In this document: in pieces, positions 7,575 to 18,200 of the stretch
Position numbering within the stretch: the first letter of the stretch is position 1
How the letters are laid out: the number at the start of each line of letters is the position of its first letter
Assembly (NCBI GenBank): GCA_018268335.1
Contig: JAFDWT010000062.1
Span: 1-64,000, forward strand
Reading direction: 5' to 3'
Length of the DNA: 64,000 bases
Origin: Armatimonadota bacterium
Lineage (GTDB): Bacteria > Armatimonadota > Fimbriimonadia > Fimbriimonadales > Fimbriimonadaceae
Notes under the pieces: model-generated
Database searches by the model: none
What the model was told of the DNA's origin: nothing
Seen by the model: only the letters and a program-made list of their open reading frames with translations
Position numbers and translations under genes: made by a program

Positions 7575-9683
7575 ATGGTAAGTGTCGTGACGCGCCGGAA
7601 GCTAAGGTCGGGTACCACCCTGATCGAACTCCTGGTCGTGATCGTGGTCTTTTTGGTGGGGATCCTGGCTGTCGTCCAGATTTTCCCGGCTGGACTGGCC
7701 ACGCTCCGGCTGACGGCTGGCAATACCCTGGCCACGTCGCTGGCCCGGTCTGAGATCCAACGGATCCAGGGCCAGGCCGAGCAAGTGCCGGAGATGATCA
7801 TGCCGGTCAACTTCGTCGGTTCCACATCGCTCATTGCGATCGAGAGCGGAATCGACATCAACGACTTGAAGGCGCCTCTGGACGACCCGGCCGCGAACAT
7901 TGGCCGGATCAACCAGGACGGCGGCGTATTGGTCGGCGGCTCCGTGATCGGCAACTGGTCCAAGGTGAGCGGCGCGAACATCATCTCGCGCGTCATTGGT
8001 GAAGGCAAGCCGGTCCCCTCGCCCCGCGTCGTCGGCACCCAGTTTGGCAGTTTGATGCAGCTTTTGTTTGCGCCGATCTACTACACGGTCGACAGTGGCA
8101 CCGGCTTGGGCCGGGCTGGGCTGCTGCAGCTCTATGGGAACGACATGGTCGGGCGTGACGGCGACCGGGACTTCAACATCCCCAACCCCCGAGGCAGCCG
8201 GTTCCGCGACTATCAGTTCTTCACCGTTCCCGCTGGCAGCGCGACCGACCCGACGATGACGCCGTTCGCGAACGAGGACCAGCTGTGGATCGGCTCGCTC
8301 CAGAGCGCGACGACGGGCAACTGGCTCAGCCAGACGTACCGGGTCAACTTCAGCTTTAACTACAACACGGGCTCGGGTGTCCGGCAGTTCGACGTGGTCG
8401 TGCTGGCCCAACCGGGTGACACGTCGTATATCGCGCCGAACACGATCACCGCGGGCGTTTTCAGCGGGCCGTACACCGTTGTTTCTCTGCAGCGCCTGAT
8501 CGCCAAGTCCGGTCTGTACGGCGGCGGCGGCTTCGACCCGACCAAGTTCCTCGGCGCTGACATGTCGTCGGTGCGCGTGCAGCGGGTCTACGACGAAGTC
8601 GGCTACCTGTCGGCCTGGGACGCGGGCAACCCGTACCAGTACAAAGTCCTCAGCTCCAACTTGGGCGCAGTCCTGATCAATCCGGGCGCATCGTTCGCGA
8701 AGGTCCGCGTGGCAGGCGGGGCGACGGTGCCACTGGTGGCCAAGGCTGATTACACCGTCTTCGATTGGCGCATCATCCGCGACGAATTCCGGGTGCCAGG
8801 CGCGGGCAGTGTGAAGCTGGTGGCTAACTCGGTGAAGTCTGCTTCTGGCACGGGTGTGGACGGCAAGCCGAACACCGGTCTGGGTTCAGACGTCCCCGGC
8901 GACCACTCGCTGTGGACGCCGAACGCGGCCGGAGTGAACGGCAGCCAGGACTTCATCCTACAAGACATCGAGACGGGCGGCATCATCCTGGGCAACAGCC
9001 AACTGGACGTGCACAGCGCTTACTGGGTCGACAAGTCAAACGGCGTCGTCACTTTCAAAAGCGTCGCTGCTGGGCCGGGCCTGCAAGCCTATGTCGCCTT
9101 TCCGACCGGTGATCCGGGCAACCCATGGTCGGCTGACCTAAACGCTCCGGTCGACATCTCGGGCCGGAACGTGCGCGCGCTTTACATGGCTCGCAACGAA
9201 TATGCGGTGCAAGTTCTGAAAGCGTCGAGCACTTATCGCTCGACGTTCCCCGGAACGCCTGGTGGGCTGAAGGCCGGGGAGTGCGCCGTGGGTGGCGTCA
9301 ACGGCTGGGGCTCCCCGAACCGGCTCTATTTCTCCTTGGCTGACTACACGCAGAAGGCGACGGCCGGTGAGATGTGGGTGACCGACGGGACGACGCCCAG
9401 GCCGCTCCTGGACAAGGACATCTTGATCAGTGGCCGCGAGACGCTCGGTGGCGTCACACTCGCCTACTACCAGCTGCCAGCGGGGCTTACGTTCGACTTC
9501 GCCACTAACGGGTACAGCGTCCGGCGTGTGCGCGGCTCCTCGCTCAAGGCGAGGGTGCTGTGGAACCCGACGTCGTTCCAGCTCGGGACAGACCAAGTGC
9601 AGAACTACCAGAACTTCATGACCTGGGCGCAGTCTTGGCGCCGGGTCGTCACCGAGAGCTTTGAAGCGGGAGCTCCGAACTAA
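7575..9683 (+). CDS. Giant pseudopilin-like protein (PilV/GspI-type N-terminus)
   Basis: Prepilin-type N-terminus: leader MVSVVTRRKLRSG, then TTLIELLVVIVVFLVGILAV with Glu at +5. It should be cleaved by PilD and anchored in the inner membrane before joining the filament. At 702 aa it is several times the size of normal minor pilins (150-250 aa). The remaining roughly 650 residues are a soluble, Gly/Asn/Asp-rich extracytoplasmic region that I cannot assign to a known domain. It is followed after one base by the next pseudopilin gene, so the two are almost certainly co-translated. By position it would correspond to PilV/GspI of a minor-pilin tip complex; this is inference. Confidence 0.85.
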   Translation: MVSVVTRRKLRSGTTLIELLVVIVVFLVGILAVVQIFPAGLATLRLTAGNTLATSLARSEIQRIQGQAEQVPEMIMPVNFVGSTSLIAIESGIDINDLKAPLDDPAANIGRINQDGGVLVGGSVIGNWSKVSGANIISRVIGEGKPVPSPRVVGTQFGSLMQLLFAPIYYTVDSGTGLGRAGLLQLYGNDMVGRDGDRDFNIPNPRGSRFRDYQFFTVPAGSATDPTMTPFANEDQLWIGSLQSATTGNWLSQTYRVNFSFNYNTGSGVRQFDVVVLAQPGDTSYIAPNTITAGVFSGPYTVVSLQRLIAKSGLYGGGGFDPTKFLGADMSSVRVQRVYDEVGYLSAWDAGNPYQYKVLSSNLGAVLINPGASFAKVRVAGGATVPLVAKADYTVFDWRIIRDEFRVPGAGSVKLVANSVKSASGTGVDGKPNTGLGSDVPGDHSLWTPNAAGVNGSQDFILQDIETGGIILGNSQLDVHSAYWVDKSNGVVTFKSVAAGPGLQAYVAFPTGDPGNPWSADLNAPVDISGRNVRALYMARNEYAVQVLKASSTYRSTFPGTPGGLKAGECAVGGVNGWGSPNRLYFSLADYTQKATAGEMWVTDGTTPRPLLDKDILISGRETLGGVTLAYYQLPAGLTFDFATNGYSVRRVRGSSLKARVLWNPTSFQLGTDQVQNYQNFMTWAQSWRRVVTESFEAGAPN

Positions 9684-9684
9684 G

Positions 9685-11871
9685 ATGCGCTCACGACGCG
9701 GTTTCTCATTGATCGAACTGATCACGGTGATGGCGGTGACCGCCATTCTGCTGACGATCATTGTCGTCCCAGTCATCCAGAGCTTCAACTTGACTCGCGC
9801 TGGCCAAGGGTTCGCTGACGCGCAGGCCAAGGCGAGGACGCTGATCGCCAAGATCGAGCGCGAGGTCAAGAACTCGGCCGCCGTGCGCGACAACACGGGC
9901 ATCGCGGGCATGACCGCTGTGCACCTGCCGGGTGTCGACAACACGAACCGCAGGATCCTGTTGCCGAACAGCAAGCTCGACATCTTCCCGCCGGCCCAGG
10001 GCGACCCGGGCTCCCGTGTCGGCACCGCCTACATCGACCCGGACACGGGCAAGATCGACCCGACGCGCAAGTCGCCGAAGGGGCAGGTCTCGCTGCCGGT
10101 CGGCGCGGGCGACACGATGGTCCGCTACTTTATCGCTCTGCGCGACCCGTTCAGCCTCTACAACAACCCGTGGGTGACCTACAAGAACGCGACCTCGGGT
10201 GGTTCTTGGTTGTCGAGCGCGAGCGGGCAGGACAATCTTTACGTCCTCTATCGGGCCGAGGTGCCGGTCTATAAATGGGTGACCATCGCTGGCACGCCGA
10301 CGCGGGTGGTTAACACCGAGTTCTTCTACGACCTCGACCGCGACGCTGACCCGAACACCGGTGGCCCCGGGTTCGATGACCCTGACTTCATGGATCCTTC
10401 TGTGGCCCTGCCTGCCTATGCGACGCCGATGGCTTATGACCCGGCGGACAAGGCGGCCGTCGTCCGCAACTGGCTCCGCGCCGCTCGGATCGTCACCGAG
10501 CTGAGCCGGTACGACATGGTGCTGCCCGAGCTGAACAAGGCCAACAACAGCGTCCTCTTCGCCGCCAATGGCGACCCAGTCGTGACGAGCACCGCCCGGT
10601 TCCAGCCGACGCGCGTCTCCAGTGAGCCGAGCAAAGGCATGCTGGCCGTGCGTGCGGGAGAAGAGAACGACAACGCCATCAAGATCGGGCCTGACGTCTA
10701 CAGTTCCGACCATGGCTTCTGGGCCAACCCGGAAGTCCGGCTGTGGCCCAGCCAGGTGCCGGCATCGTGGTCTAGCGGCAACGGCTCCGGCGGTGCGGTG
10801 CGGCCAGCGGCGAACCCTTCTCTGGGCTACTTGGCCTTGCGGCCCGGCACCGGCGGTTCGCTGACTCTGAGTGGTCAGGGTGGCTTCAGTGGCGACTTCT
10901 TTGACGCCGGGCTGTACGCCAGGCTGAAGGCACAAGGCGTCGCCTATCCATTCTACAAATCGATCCTCGCCGCGGCGGGCACGCAGCCCGACTTGTTCTT
11001 GCCGGTCGTGCCGGACGCCAAGGCCGGGAAGCTGCAGGCCAGTTTTGACATCCGCGATTGGGGCACCGACGCGAGCACCGCGTGGGCCGACCGTCTGCCC
11101 AGCAGCGGCGCGGACTCAGGTTTGGACACCGGCCCAGCGGTGACTCCGGCTGACAACTTCTACAAGACCACCGGCAACAACTGGCACCAGTTCGTCGGCA
11201 TCAACGAGCGGTTTGCCCGCCTGTGGAACCAGTGGGACGGCCTGTGGCCCAATCCGACCCAGGCGCCGGCCAAAGAAGGCCCGTTCGGCGTCAAGCGTTG
11301 GATTTACCTCGGCGAGTATCCGCAGTTCGGCCCGAGCAACACGGCCGGCCCGCTGGCGCCGAGCATGAAGTTCCACCGCGCTTCGGTGACTCCGGGCAGT
11401 GACGAGGTCTATGGCCCCGACCAGACACCGGGCCCTAACTACGGCCGCTTGGTGCGCTATTCGCGCATCCCGAACGTCGAGTCGATCCCGGTCGGCCCCA
11501 ACCAGTACAAGATCAACTACGTCGACCGCAAGGAGCCGGACTGGGCGGGTCTCTTCGGGTTCGCGGGCGTCAACTATGACCCCAAGACCATGGACTTCAC
11601 GAACTTCCTGTCGGGCGTCCTGCAAGAGCGGTACCGGGCCGGATACATCGAGTTCAACAGCCGGTTTGGCGAGCCGCTCCCGCCAGGGAACATTTTCGTC
11701 AATTACCGCTTCCAATTCACTGAGCCCAACGACGCCGTGGCCGTCAGCTATGACTCGTCGGAGCTCATGGAGGTCGTGTTGACCATCCACAACTTCCCGC
11801 AGACGACAGTCCCGTACCCGCAGATCACCACGGTCCGCGGAACGGTGGCGGTCCGGAACGCGGTCAGATAA
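9685..11871 (+). CDS. Giant pseudopilin-like protein (PilW/GspJ-type N-terminus)
   Basis: Canonical class III prepilin signal: MRSRRG then FSLIELITVMAVTAILLTII, with Gly at -1 and Glu at +5. ATG 9685 was chosen over TTG 9661 because it gives the short basic leader and leaves a one-base gap after the preceding stop. The N-terminal helix continues into KARTLIAKIEREVKNS, the amphipathic second half typical of PilW/GspJ. The other roughly 650 residues are unassigned; an acidic stretch DLDRDADPNTGGPGFDD could bind calcium. 728 aa in total, far above the roughly 200-350 aa of known PilW/GspJ. Part of the six-gene block 6627-27111. Confidence 0.85.
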   Translation: MRSRRGFSLIELITVMAVTAILLTIIVVPVIQSFNLTRAGQGFADAQAKARTLIAKIEREVKNSAAVRDNTGIAGMTAVHLPGVDNTNRRILLPNSKLDIFPPAQGDPGSRVGTAYIDPDTGKIDPTRKSPKGQVSLPVGAGDTMVRYFIALRDPFSLYNNPWVTYKNATSGGSWLSSASGQDNLYVLYRAEVPVYKWVTIAGTPTRVVNTEFFYDLDRDADPNTGGPGFDDPDFMDPSVALPAYATPMAYDPADKAAVVRNWLRAARIVTELSRYDMVLPELNKANNSVLFAANGDPVVTSTARFQPTRVSSEPSKGMLAVRAGEENDNAIKIGPDVYSSDHGFWANPEVRLWPSQVPASWSSGNGSGGAVRPAANPSLGYLALRPGTGGSLTLSGQGGFSGDFFDAGLYARLKAQGVAYPFYKSILAAAGTQPDLFLPVVPDAKAGKLQASFDIRDWGTDASTAWADRLPSSGADSGLDTGPAVTPADNFYKTTGNNWHQFVGINERFARLWNQWDGLWPNPTQAPAKEGPFGVKRWIYLGEYPQFGPSNTAGPLAPSMKFHRASVTPGSDEVYGPDQTPGPNYGRLVRYSRIPNVESIPVGPNQYKINYVDRKEPDWAGLFGFAGVNYDPKTMDFTNFLSGVLQERYRAGYIEFNSRFGEPLPPGNIFVNYRFQFTEPNDAVAVSYDSSELMEVVLTIHNFPQTTVPYPQITTVRGTVAVRNAVR

Positions 11872-11886
11872 GGGCCATTGAGGAAT

Positions 11887-14800
11887 ATGGACATCCAGCG
11901 ACGGAGACCGACGAACCATCGGCAGCAAGCCGGTCAGACCCTTGTCATCGCCATCATCATATTGGCGGTGCTGCTGATCCTCGGCCTCGCCTTTGCGGGC
12001 GTCGTCAGCGGCAACATCCAGGGGGCCAGCCGGTCGCAGAAGCGGACGGTGACCGAAGACCTGGCTCGGGCGGGCAGTGATTTTGTCCACCATCAAATGC
12101 TCTACTCCTCGTTGGGCGCCGACTGGCGGCCCGATCCGACGCCGCCAGCGACTGCGGGCAACTTCACCCGCGACCCGGACGCCTATTACACTCGCCCCGG
12201 CACCTTCATGGCGGTGACGCCCGATCCGGCGCACCCGACCGTGCAGATCGTTGACCGTGGCGGGCCGGACTATCTAGGGCCCTACGCCAAGCTGGTCTAC
12301 AACAAGGGCCGCGCTCTCGTCCGTGTGCGCTACGCGCCGTCGGACTACAACGCCTATGCTGCTCCGACCGGCGACCTGCGCCAGCCGGGCGCGGCTCGCT
12401 CGTACACGATCATCGAATCCGTCGGCCGCAGCGGCCAGACGACGACCGATGGTCGCCTGGACCCGAGTTTGCTTTTGGCTGATTCAGTGCAGATCCTCGG
12501 GCTGCCGGACGCCGCCGCGCTGGTCGCCTCTGTCGGCAAGCTGAAGGCCGCCGACGCCCAGGTCACCGACAGCAAGAAGCTGAGCGCGTTCGCGTCGATC
12601 GGGTTCATTGAGTCGGCGATGTTCATCACGAACAAGGACAAGCAGAGCCGCGCTGCTGAGATCGGCGCGCCGACCTCCTTGCCTGGCTCACCCTTGTGGT
12701 TCAACAACACCAATGCCAGCGCCAGCTACGAGGGCGTGGACGTCGCCATTCCCATCTCGATCGGCGACGACCTGGGTGCAAACACGTTTAACGGCAGCAC
12801 AGCGAGCTGGGCGCAGATTCCTGGATTTGGTTCCTTCTACAGCAACGCCGACGTCAAGTTCTATGGATCGACCTCCTTTGTTCTCAACAAGGGTCTGGGC
12901 GAGCAAGTCAACATTGCCGGCAGCATCCAGCCAGGGAACGATGCCTCGTCGGTCGCTGTCAAGAGCTTCCTGTACAACCGCGGCGCGGATCAGTTCCAGT
13001 GGGACCCCGCTGGCTCGGTGAACCTGAACGGCCAAGCGATGTCTTCGGACAACCCGTCATTCACAACGGCCAAGGGTGCCCTGAACGACAAGCATGGCGG
13101 CACCGACGTCAACGGTTATGGCCGGAACATCGGCCGCAAAGAGCCGCCGCTCATCACCCGCTTGGACCCTGCCGACAACCGCAACCGGTATGACGTGCTC
13201 ACCCGCCTGAACGGGCCGCTGAACGCCAACGGCCAGAACATTGCCAGTTGGGGCTGGGGCGGCGGCATTTATCTGGATTCGCCAGAGCGCGGCAACCGCC
13301 AGACCGAAGAGGAGCGCGAGACGCTCGACCCGGCCAAGGCGCTGCCCAACGACTGGCTGAACCCCAACAACGCCAACAGCAAGGGCTGGCAGGGACCGTA
13401 CTACATCCCGGTCGCCACGTATGTGCTGTTCACCGGCGATGGCTTCAGCATCACCCGCGACTCGCGGTCGCGCAGCAAGTTCTGGCGCTACCCTGACACC
13501 GGTGGCACCACATGGACCGACCCGGTCGGCGGGCAGCCGCGCGGCAACGTCAGCACTGTCCACTTCTGGGTGCGGTACGTGGCGGCCGACAACAAGACCT
13601 ACATCGTCAACGACGTGCAGGCCCCGAACTTCAACCCGAATGTCTCGGACACCGCCTTTAAGACCTGGACGGTCAACAACAAGGTCGTCGCCCAAGAGTT
13701 CAACGGCGTCATCCAGGCCGCTGGCGACGTGCGGACCCGCGGCGTCATCCCGACGGACGTCCAGATCACTTTGGTCACCATGGGCAGCGCTTATGTCGAG
13801 GGCAGTCTGGTCAAGGGTGTCGTCGCCCGCGACCCGGCGACGGGAGCGCCATCGACGCTAGGCAGACCGACCCGGTCGGCGCTGGCCGTCCTGGCCAAGG
13901 ACTTTGTCACTCTGAACACGACGCAGTTCTTTGCGCCTGCTCCGGGAGAGAGCCCGCAGGCCAAGAGCGGCGACGGTGTGGCCGACACGCCGAACCCGGT
14001 GGAGCTGGATTCGACAAAGCCCGACCTGCGCCTGATGGCCCAGTTCCTGCTCAACCCTTCCAACGCCAATCCGACGACCTGGCAGCCGTATGCGCGTTTG
14101 TATTCGACTGGTGGAATCGCTTTGGGTCAGCCGATTAGCTCGAACTTGCTGTTCTCGCTGTCTGCCGACGACGGTGGGCCGTCATTTGCCTCGCTGGACA
14201 TTTCGACGGCGACAATGGCGGACAGCTCGCCGGTGACGGGGACCTTCCTGTGGCCGGGCCGCTACAACTTCATTGGCTCCTCGGGCGTGTATGCGACCGA
14301 GAACTACAACGACGCCGGTTCGTTCTTTGTCCCGCCGGCACCACCAGCGGCCCCTGCTCCTTGGAACGTGCCTGTCCTGGGTCTCGGTGACGCTGGCGTG
14401 AACGCCTATCCGAAATTCATGACTGTCGCGGCACCGGTATTTGACCGCGCCAACGGCGGATTCTGGAACGCTTACAACCCGGTCACCCGCAAGTTGACAT
14501 CGACGGCTTCCAACCCTGAGGGCCTCTACGCTCTCTCGATGCAGGATCCGACGCTGTTCGACCTGCGCCTGAACCCAGTGGGCGGCGGCGCGACCAAGAA
14601 CTGGCTGGTCAGCCGGACCGCGGTGGCCCCGTTCGACGTGCGGATCGAAGCGTGCCTGTCGGCCGAGGAAGGCTCCTTCTTCGTGATCCCTGGCAACTGG
14701 TTCAACACGAACCCGCTTGACACCAGGCCACGGTTCGAATCCCGTATTGTCGAGCTCGGCGGCAATCTGACCTCGGCCAACTATGGTGGTGGCGACATTC

Positions 14801-15225
14801 TGGCCCAAGCCCAGCACGAGCGGTACCAGCAGTACGGCAACTCGCCTGAGGTGCCGTTCTACGGGGAGCCTCTGGACGTGCGGATCACGATCTTCGGCTC
14901 GATTAGCCAGAACATGCCGGCTCCGATCGGCCAGCAGGTGGAGTGGCTGAAGAAATGGGGCTGGATCCCGCGACGGCTCGGGGCGACTGGCATCTACACG
15001 CCGCAGATCCACATGGGCAGCGTCAACCCGAACACGCCGGCGGCGGTGGCTCCGAACCTGAGGCTGGTCTATGACCCGATGTTGGCGACGGCCGGCGTCC
15101 CTGGCGACGCGGTCAGCCCGGCACTTGTGCCCGTGCGCACCGACTCGAACGGCAACCTTTTGCCCCCGATGCCGCGACTGCCGGTGAGTCCGACCCTGGC
15201 CTTCTTTGGAGACGTGAACCCGTGA
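11887..15225 (+). CDS. Giant PilX/GspK-like membrane-anchored protein
   Basis: N-terminus has a basic segment (MDIQRRRPTNHRQQAGQ), then a single hydrophobic helix (TLVIAIIILAVLLILGLAFAGVV), then SQKRTVTEDLARAGSDFVHH. This layout is typical of PilX/GspK minor pilins: a helix followed by a T..LARAG motif. The usual Glu at +5 is absent, as in GspK. ATG 11887 has a GAGG site 5-8 bases upstream and was preferred to TTG 11878. At 1112 aa it is 3-5 times larger than GspK or PilX. The large extracytoplasmic part has no domain I recognise. The stop codon overlaps the next start (GTGA). Confidence 0.75.
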   Translation: MDIQRRRPTNHRQQAGQTLVIAIIILAVLLILGLAFAGVVSGNIQGASRSQKRTVTEDLARAGSDFVHHQMLYSSLGADWRPDPTPPATAGNFTRDPDAYYTRPGTFMAVTPDPAHPTVQIVDRGGPDYLGPYAKLVYNKGRALVRVRYAPSDYNAYAAPTGDLRQPGAARSYTIIESVGRSGQTTTDGRLDPSLLLADSVQILGLPDAAALVASVGKLKAADAQVTDSKKLSAFASIGFIESAMFITNKDKQSRAAEIGAPTSLPGSPLWFNNTNASASYEGVDVAIPISIGDDLGANTFNGSTASWAQIPGFGSFYSNADVKFYGSTSFVLNKGLGEQVNIAGSIQPGNDASSVAVKSFLYNRGADQFQWDPAGSVNLNGQAMSSDNPSFTTAKGALNDKHGGTDVNGYGRNIGRKEPPLITRLDPADNRNRYDVLTRLNGPLNANGQNIASWGWGGGIYLDSPERGNRQTEEERETLDPAKALPNDWLNPNNANSKGWQGPYYIPVATYVLFTGDGFSITRDSRSRSKFWRYPDTGGTTWTDPVGGQPRGNVSTVHFWVRYVAADNKTYIVNDVQAPNFNPNVSDTAFKTWTVNNKVVAQEFNGVIQAAGDVRTRGVIPTDVQITLVTMGSAYVEGSLVKGVVARDPATGAPSTLGRPTRSALAVLAKDFVTLNTTQFFAPAPGESPQAKSGDGVADTPNPVELDSTKPDLRLMAQFLLNPSNANPTTWQPYARLYSTGGIALGQPISSNLLFSLSADDGGPSFASLDISTATMADSSPVTGTFLWPGRYNFIGSSGVYATENYNDAGSFFVPPAPPAAPAPWNVPVLGLGDAGVNAYPKFMTVAAPVFDRANGGFWNAYNPVTRKLTSTASNPEGLYALSMQDPTLFDLRLNPVGGGATKNWLVSRTAVAPFDVRIEACLSAEEGSFFVIPGNWFNTNPLDTRPRFESRIVELGGNLTSANYGGGDILAQAQHERYQQYGNSPEVPFYGEPLDVRITIFGSISQNMPAPIGQQVEWLKKWGWIPRRLGATGIYTPQIHMGSVNPNTPAAVAPNLRLVYDPMLATAGVPGDAVSPALVPVRTDSNGNLLPPMPRLPVSPTLAFFGDVNP

Positions 15226-18200
15226 ACGCGCTGAGGACACTTTTGACGACGTTGATGGCTTCTGCCGTCGCTGCGGCGGCGCTGGCCCAGCCGGTCAGCT
15301 ATGCGACCAAGACGCAGACCGTCAACGCGGGTGTCCTGCTGGTCTCGAGCCAGGTGTCGGGTGGACAGCTTTACAACCCTGCGCCGCATGTCTGGGGGCA
15401 GCTTGACCGCGACACCCACGTCCGACCCGCGGGGATTTCGTTTGACAACCCTCTTGGTCAGTCTACGCTCAGCGTCGCCGCTGCCGGCCGCTGGGGCTTG
15501 CCAGCAGTCCAAAAGAGGTTGACCAAGAAGGAAGCCCCGTATTGGGAGGTCGTCCTTGCCGACGTCAGCGAGACCACTCTGGCCAGGTTCGACGTGCTTT
15601 CTCTGACGGTGCGCAACACGCTGGCGCTCAGCCCGGCGGAGAGAGAGAAGCTGCGGCGGTTTGTGGACCAGGGCGGCACCCTGTGGATCGACATTTGGCA
15701 GGGAGGGGTGCTTAACGTCGACCCGGCTAACTCAGGCCCCTTGTTGTTCGGATTGAACTCCAACAACGGTGGCCTTTTCGCCGACCTGGGCGAACCGGTC
15801 ATGAAGTACCCGAACGCGCTGACCATGCCCGATGTCGCCCAGATGGGTGACCCCGGCTCTGTGCAGTCCTTGGTCATCGTCACCCCGACGACGACGCTCA
15901 ACCAGGTCATGGCCGACTTCATTGCAGGCCAACCGCGCATGAGCAACGTCGTGGCGAACGCGGCTGGTGGGACGGTGACCGTGGCCCAGATCGGGTCGGG
16001 GCATCTGGTGGTCACATCCCGGGGAATCACGGGGAACATCAACCGCGGTTTTGACCCTTCCAACCCGGGCGCGGCTTGGACAGCCAACACAGGCTACAGT
16101 TCACTCTTGCCCGTGAACGACACTTCGTTCGCTGCGGCGGCAAAGTTTGCTTTCAACCTCATCAACCTCAACTCGAACTTCAACGCCCAGGCCGGCGGCA
16201 GCCGACGTTCGAACAGTGTGCGTTCGACCGTCCCGGCACCGTTGATCGAACGGTTTGCGGTGCCAGGCTCCTATACGGGGACCAACACGCCGGCTATCGC
16301 CAAAGGCCGGGTGGTCGTGACCAGCGGCTCGAGCATCGGGTGCTTCTTGGCGAACCCATCAGAAGGGACTCCTGCGAACGCTAGCGACCCTTACGTGCAG
16401 GCTTGGCCGACGCAGAACGCGGGGGTCGCGTTATCTTCGCCAGTGATCGTCGACGTCCCGAACACGACGCTGGGCGACACGCAACAGATTTGGGTGCTTG
16501 GGTCGGACGACGCGCTCCGCGTCTATTCGTTGACGAACGGCGCGCTGCTCAAGACGGTGAACGCACCTTCGGGCGGCCAGGTCGGCATCGGCACCTTTGC
16601 GCCGACCATCCAGGACAACATGGTGGTCGTCGCCGACAAGTCGACTTCCGACAACAGCGGCCGTCTGTGGGCGGTCAGCCTAATCGACGGCGGCAACCCC
16701 GGCGGCACCAGCAATGCTTGGGTCGTCAAGAACTCGCCGCGCATGTTGCAGCCGACGGCGTCGGCGACAGTCGGCTACATCCCTATCCGGGACAACTCGA
16801 ACGGTGTGGACCGTGTCGCTTACGTGGCTTCGGCTCCAGACGCCTCGAACAACCGGCCAGCGGCTTTTGCCAGCGTGTGGTTGGGAGCGAAGGGTGAGTC
16901 ACCGGTCCAGGTGTCCAAGTCCGGGGCGCAGATCACGGTCAACTTGCGATGCAGCCAAAACGCCTTACCGGTTCTCGCGGGCTCCAGCCCGTTCGGACTG
17001 CACGCGACCGTCATGCGGAAGAGCGGCGCTCCGCTCACTCAGTCCGAGATGGAGAGTTATTTCCAGAACACGGTACTGCAACCCAGCCCGGGTGTGATTG
17101 AGTTTTCATTGAGCCCGGCGGGCAACAGCTCGGGCCTCGATTGGGACGGAACCGCAACACCGACACCCAATGACGACGTGTCGTTCAGGATCGACTACAC
17201 GATCGACTGGAGCCAGACCAATACGGTGCCAGGAGACTCTTATGTCCGTGGCAACATTAGCGTCGTAGATTCGTCGTCGATGACGCGGCAGATCATTGGC
17301 AGCCCTGCTTTGGGTACTGACGGTCATATCGGCATCACGGTCGGCAACTCGGCGGCGATCGGACCGAAGGGCGGCACGTTCTACAACATGGTCGAATCGG
17401 GCCGTGGCACGTTCGACGTCCGCACCCGCTGGGACCTGTACGACAAAATTTCGACCGGCTTCAACGTGCTCGGCCAGGGCAATGTCAAGTACCCCGAGTG
17501 CTTGACCGACGAAGACGACCTGGTCAAGAAGCTGCTGGTCATCAGCGGCAATCCGATCTTGGACACGCCGATTTCTGGTCTGACGTTCTCCAGTGCGCCA
17601 GCCGTGGTTGGCGACACGATGTATTGCGTTGCCAACGGTGTCAAGTTTGTCTTTGGCCAGCCGATCTCGACTTCGGTTCTACTGGCTTTCAAAGCCAACC
17701 CAGATCCTGTGTCGTTCGAAGTCGACAGCCCGGCACCGGCAAGCGGTCAGCCTGAGCCACTGCTGACGCTGCAGCAGCCAGACATGGCGCGCAGCCTAAA
17801 CCAGGCCAATCCGACCGCGTTCAGCGCGATGGTCACTAATGGCCCCAAGATCAGTCTGAACCGCGTGCCGGGTGCCAACAAGGTGCGCATCACGCTGGAG
17901 AGCCTCTCGCCGACGGCGGGTGGCACCATGAACTCTTGCGTCTCTACGAACCTGCCGTTGATCATTAAGCGGACAGACACTGCGACCGACCAGCTTTTGC
18001 AGCCAGAGGCGACGACCAGCTGGGTCTATAGCGGTGCCACTTTCCAACCGGGTAACGCCGCCGGTAAGTTCAACCACCTGTCGTGGTATTCGGTTCTGAA
18101 CGGCTACCAGACGACGACCGGTCCGCTGGTCACCGGGCAGACGATGTTCGTCGGTGGCGCGAGCTTCTTGCCGTCTCTCCTGGTCAGTGGCATTCCGACG

